The notes under the pieces were generated by a model. The model did no database searches and was not told the origin of the DNA. It saw only the letters and a list, made by a program, of their open reading frames with translations. A program made the translations under genes and the position numbers. A DNA stretch of 6,059 nucleotides from Thermoplasmata archaeon (GTDB lineage Archaea; Thermoplasmatota; Thermoplasmata; UBA184): positions 1 through 6,059 of the forward strand of contig JAKAVH010000068.1 of the NCBI GenBank assembly GCA_021827545.1. The letters run 5' to 3'. Positions 5,750 through 6,059 of this stretch are shown here, in pieces. The stretch's first letter is position 1. Each line of letters begins with the position of its first letter.

Positions 5750-6059
5750 TTGGCGTGCCGAAGTTCACCGAGATCAGCTTGATCTCGGTCATCTCCTGCA
5801 TGGCGTAGCGCAGCCCCTCACGGCCGAGCCCGCTCTCCTTGACGCCACCGAACGGTAGGGCGTCCCAACGCAGGTTCGTCGGATCGTTGAGATGGACCCC
5901 GCCGGCCCGGATCCGCTTGGCGAGCGCGAACCCCCGGGCGAGATCGCGGGTGTAGACCGCCGCCTGCAGCCCGTAGGGCGTCGCGTTCGCGATCCGAACG
6001 GCGTCCTCGAGCGCACGGAACCGGAGGATCGGCGCGATCGGTCCGAACGGCTCGTCGCG
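5745..6059 (-). CDS. NAD(P)-dependent aldehyde dehydrogenase (C-terminal part)
   Basis: The last 104 residues of an aldehyde dehydrogenase, cut by the right edge; the reading frame is open to the final base. Seen in order are RDEPFGPIAPI (1-11), with the conserved Glu-X-Phe cofactor motif, NATPYGLQAAVYTRD (25-39), GGVHLNDPTNLRWDALPFGG (53-72), VKESGLGREG (73-82) and YAMQEMTEIKLISVNF (85-100). The LPFGGVKESGLGREG ending marks the broad hydrolytic ALDH group (succinate-semialdehyde, lactaldehyde, betaine-aldehyde and archaeal glyceraldehyde dehydrogenases), unlike the CoA-acylating enzyme at the left edge. The DALPFGG form suggests the lactaldehyde/GapN-like archaeal branch. Such enzymes oxidise an aldehyde to a carboxylic acid with NAD(P). 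The catalytic cysteine is outside the window. Next to AT2 it is a natural candidate to oxidise the AT2 product; that link is inference. Confidence 0.92.
   Translation of the reverse strand, partial: RDEPFGPIAPILRFRALEDAVRIANATPYGLQAAVYTRDLARGFALAKRIRAGGVHLNDPTNLRWDALPFGGVKESGLGREGLRYAMQEMTEIKLISVNFGTPS

Overview
This is a high-GC window, by eye roughly 70% G+C, with third codon positions almost always G or C. It holds six protein-coding genes packed almost without gaps. No rRNA, tRNA, CRISPR array or insertion sequence is visible. The first 17 bases match the end of the standard Illumina adapter, so the window begins at the raw edge of a short-read contig. The source is therefore probably a metagenome or draft assembly. 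The organism cannot be fixed from this sequence. AT-rich, TATA-like boxes in the two intergenic spots, GGTGG/GGAG ribosome-binding motifs, and a general resemblance of the aminotransferases to archaeal homologues suggest a high-GC archaeon, perhaps a Thermoplasmata-like lineage. A high-GC bacterium is not excluded.

Layout. (1) The C-terminal third of a methylmalonate-semialdehyde dehydrogenase-like ALDH runs rightward and ends at 518. (2) A leftward three-gene block reads amidohydrolase (start near 4028 or 4184, end 3147), class III aminotransferase AT1 (3088 to 1751), then an MFS transporter (1767 to 499). The transporter start overlaps the AT1 end by 17 bases, and its end overlaps the dehydrogenase end by 20 bases on the opposite strand. 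(3) A second class III aminotransferase, AT2 (4225 to 5748), runs rightward, divergent from the amidohydrolase. (4) The C-terminal 104 codons of a second aldehyde dehydrogenase run leftward from the right edge and stop at 5745, sharing a CTAG with the AT2 stop.

How the genes may work together. Omega-aminotransferases turn primary amines (GABA, beta-alanine, taurine, diamines, diaminobutyrate) into aldehydes or semialdehydes. Aldehyde dehydrogenases then oxidise these to acids or acyl-CoA. With an amidohydrolase that could release an amine or acid from a precursor, and a transporter, the block looks like a catabolic module for uptake, hydrolysis, transamination and oxidation of an amino compound. 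The two aminotransferases belong to different subfamilies, and so do the two dehydrogenases, so two related substrates or steps are likely. The substrate is not readable from sequence. I see no convincing undescribed defence, mobile or RNA system. The points most worth a second look are the unclear start of the amidohydrolase, a cysteine cluster in AT1, a proline-rich tail on AT2, and a palindrome between the amidohydrolase and AT1.
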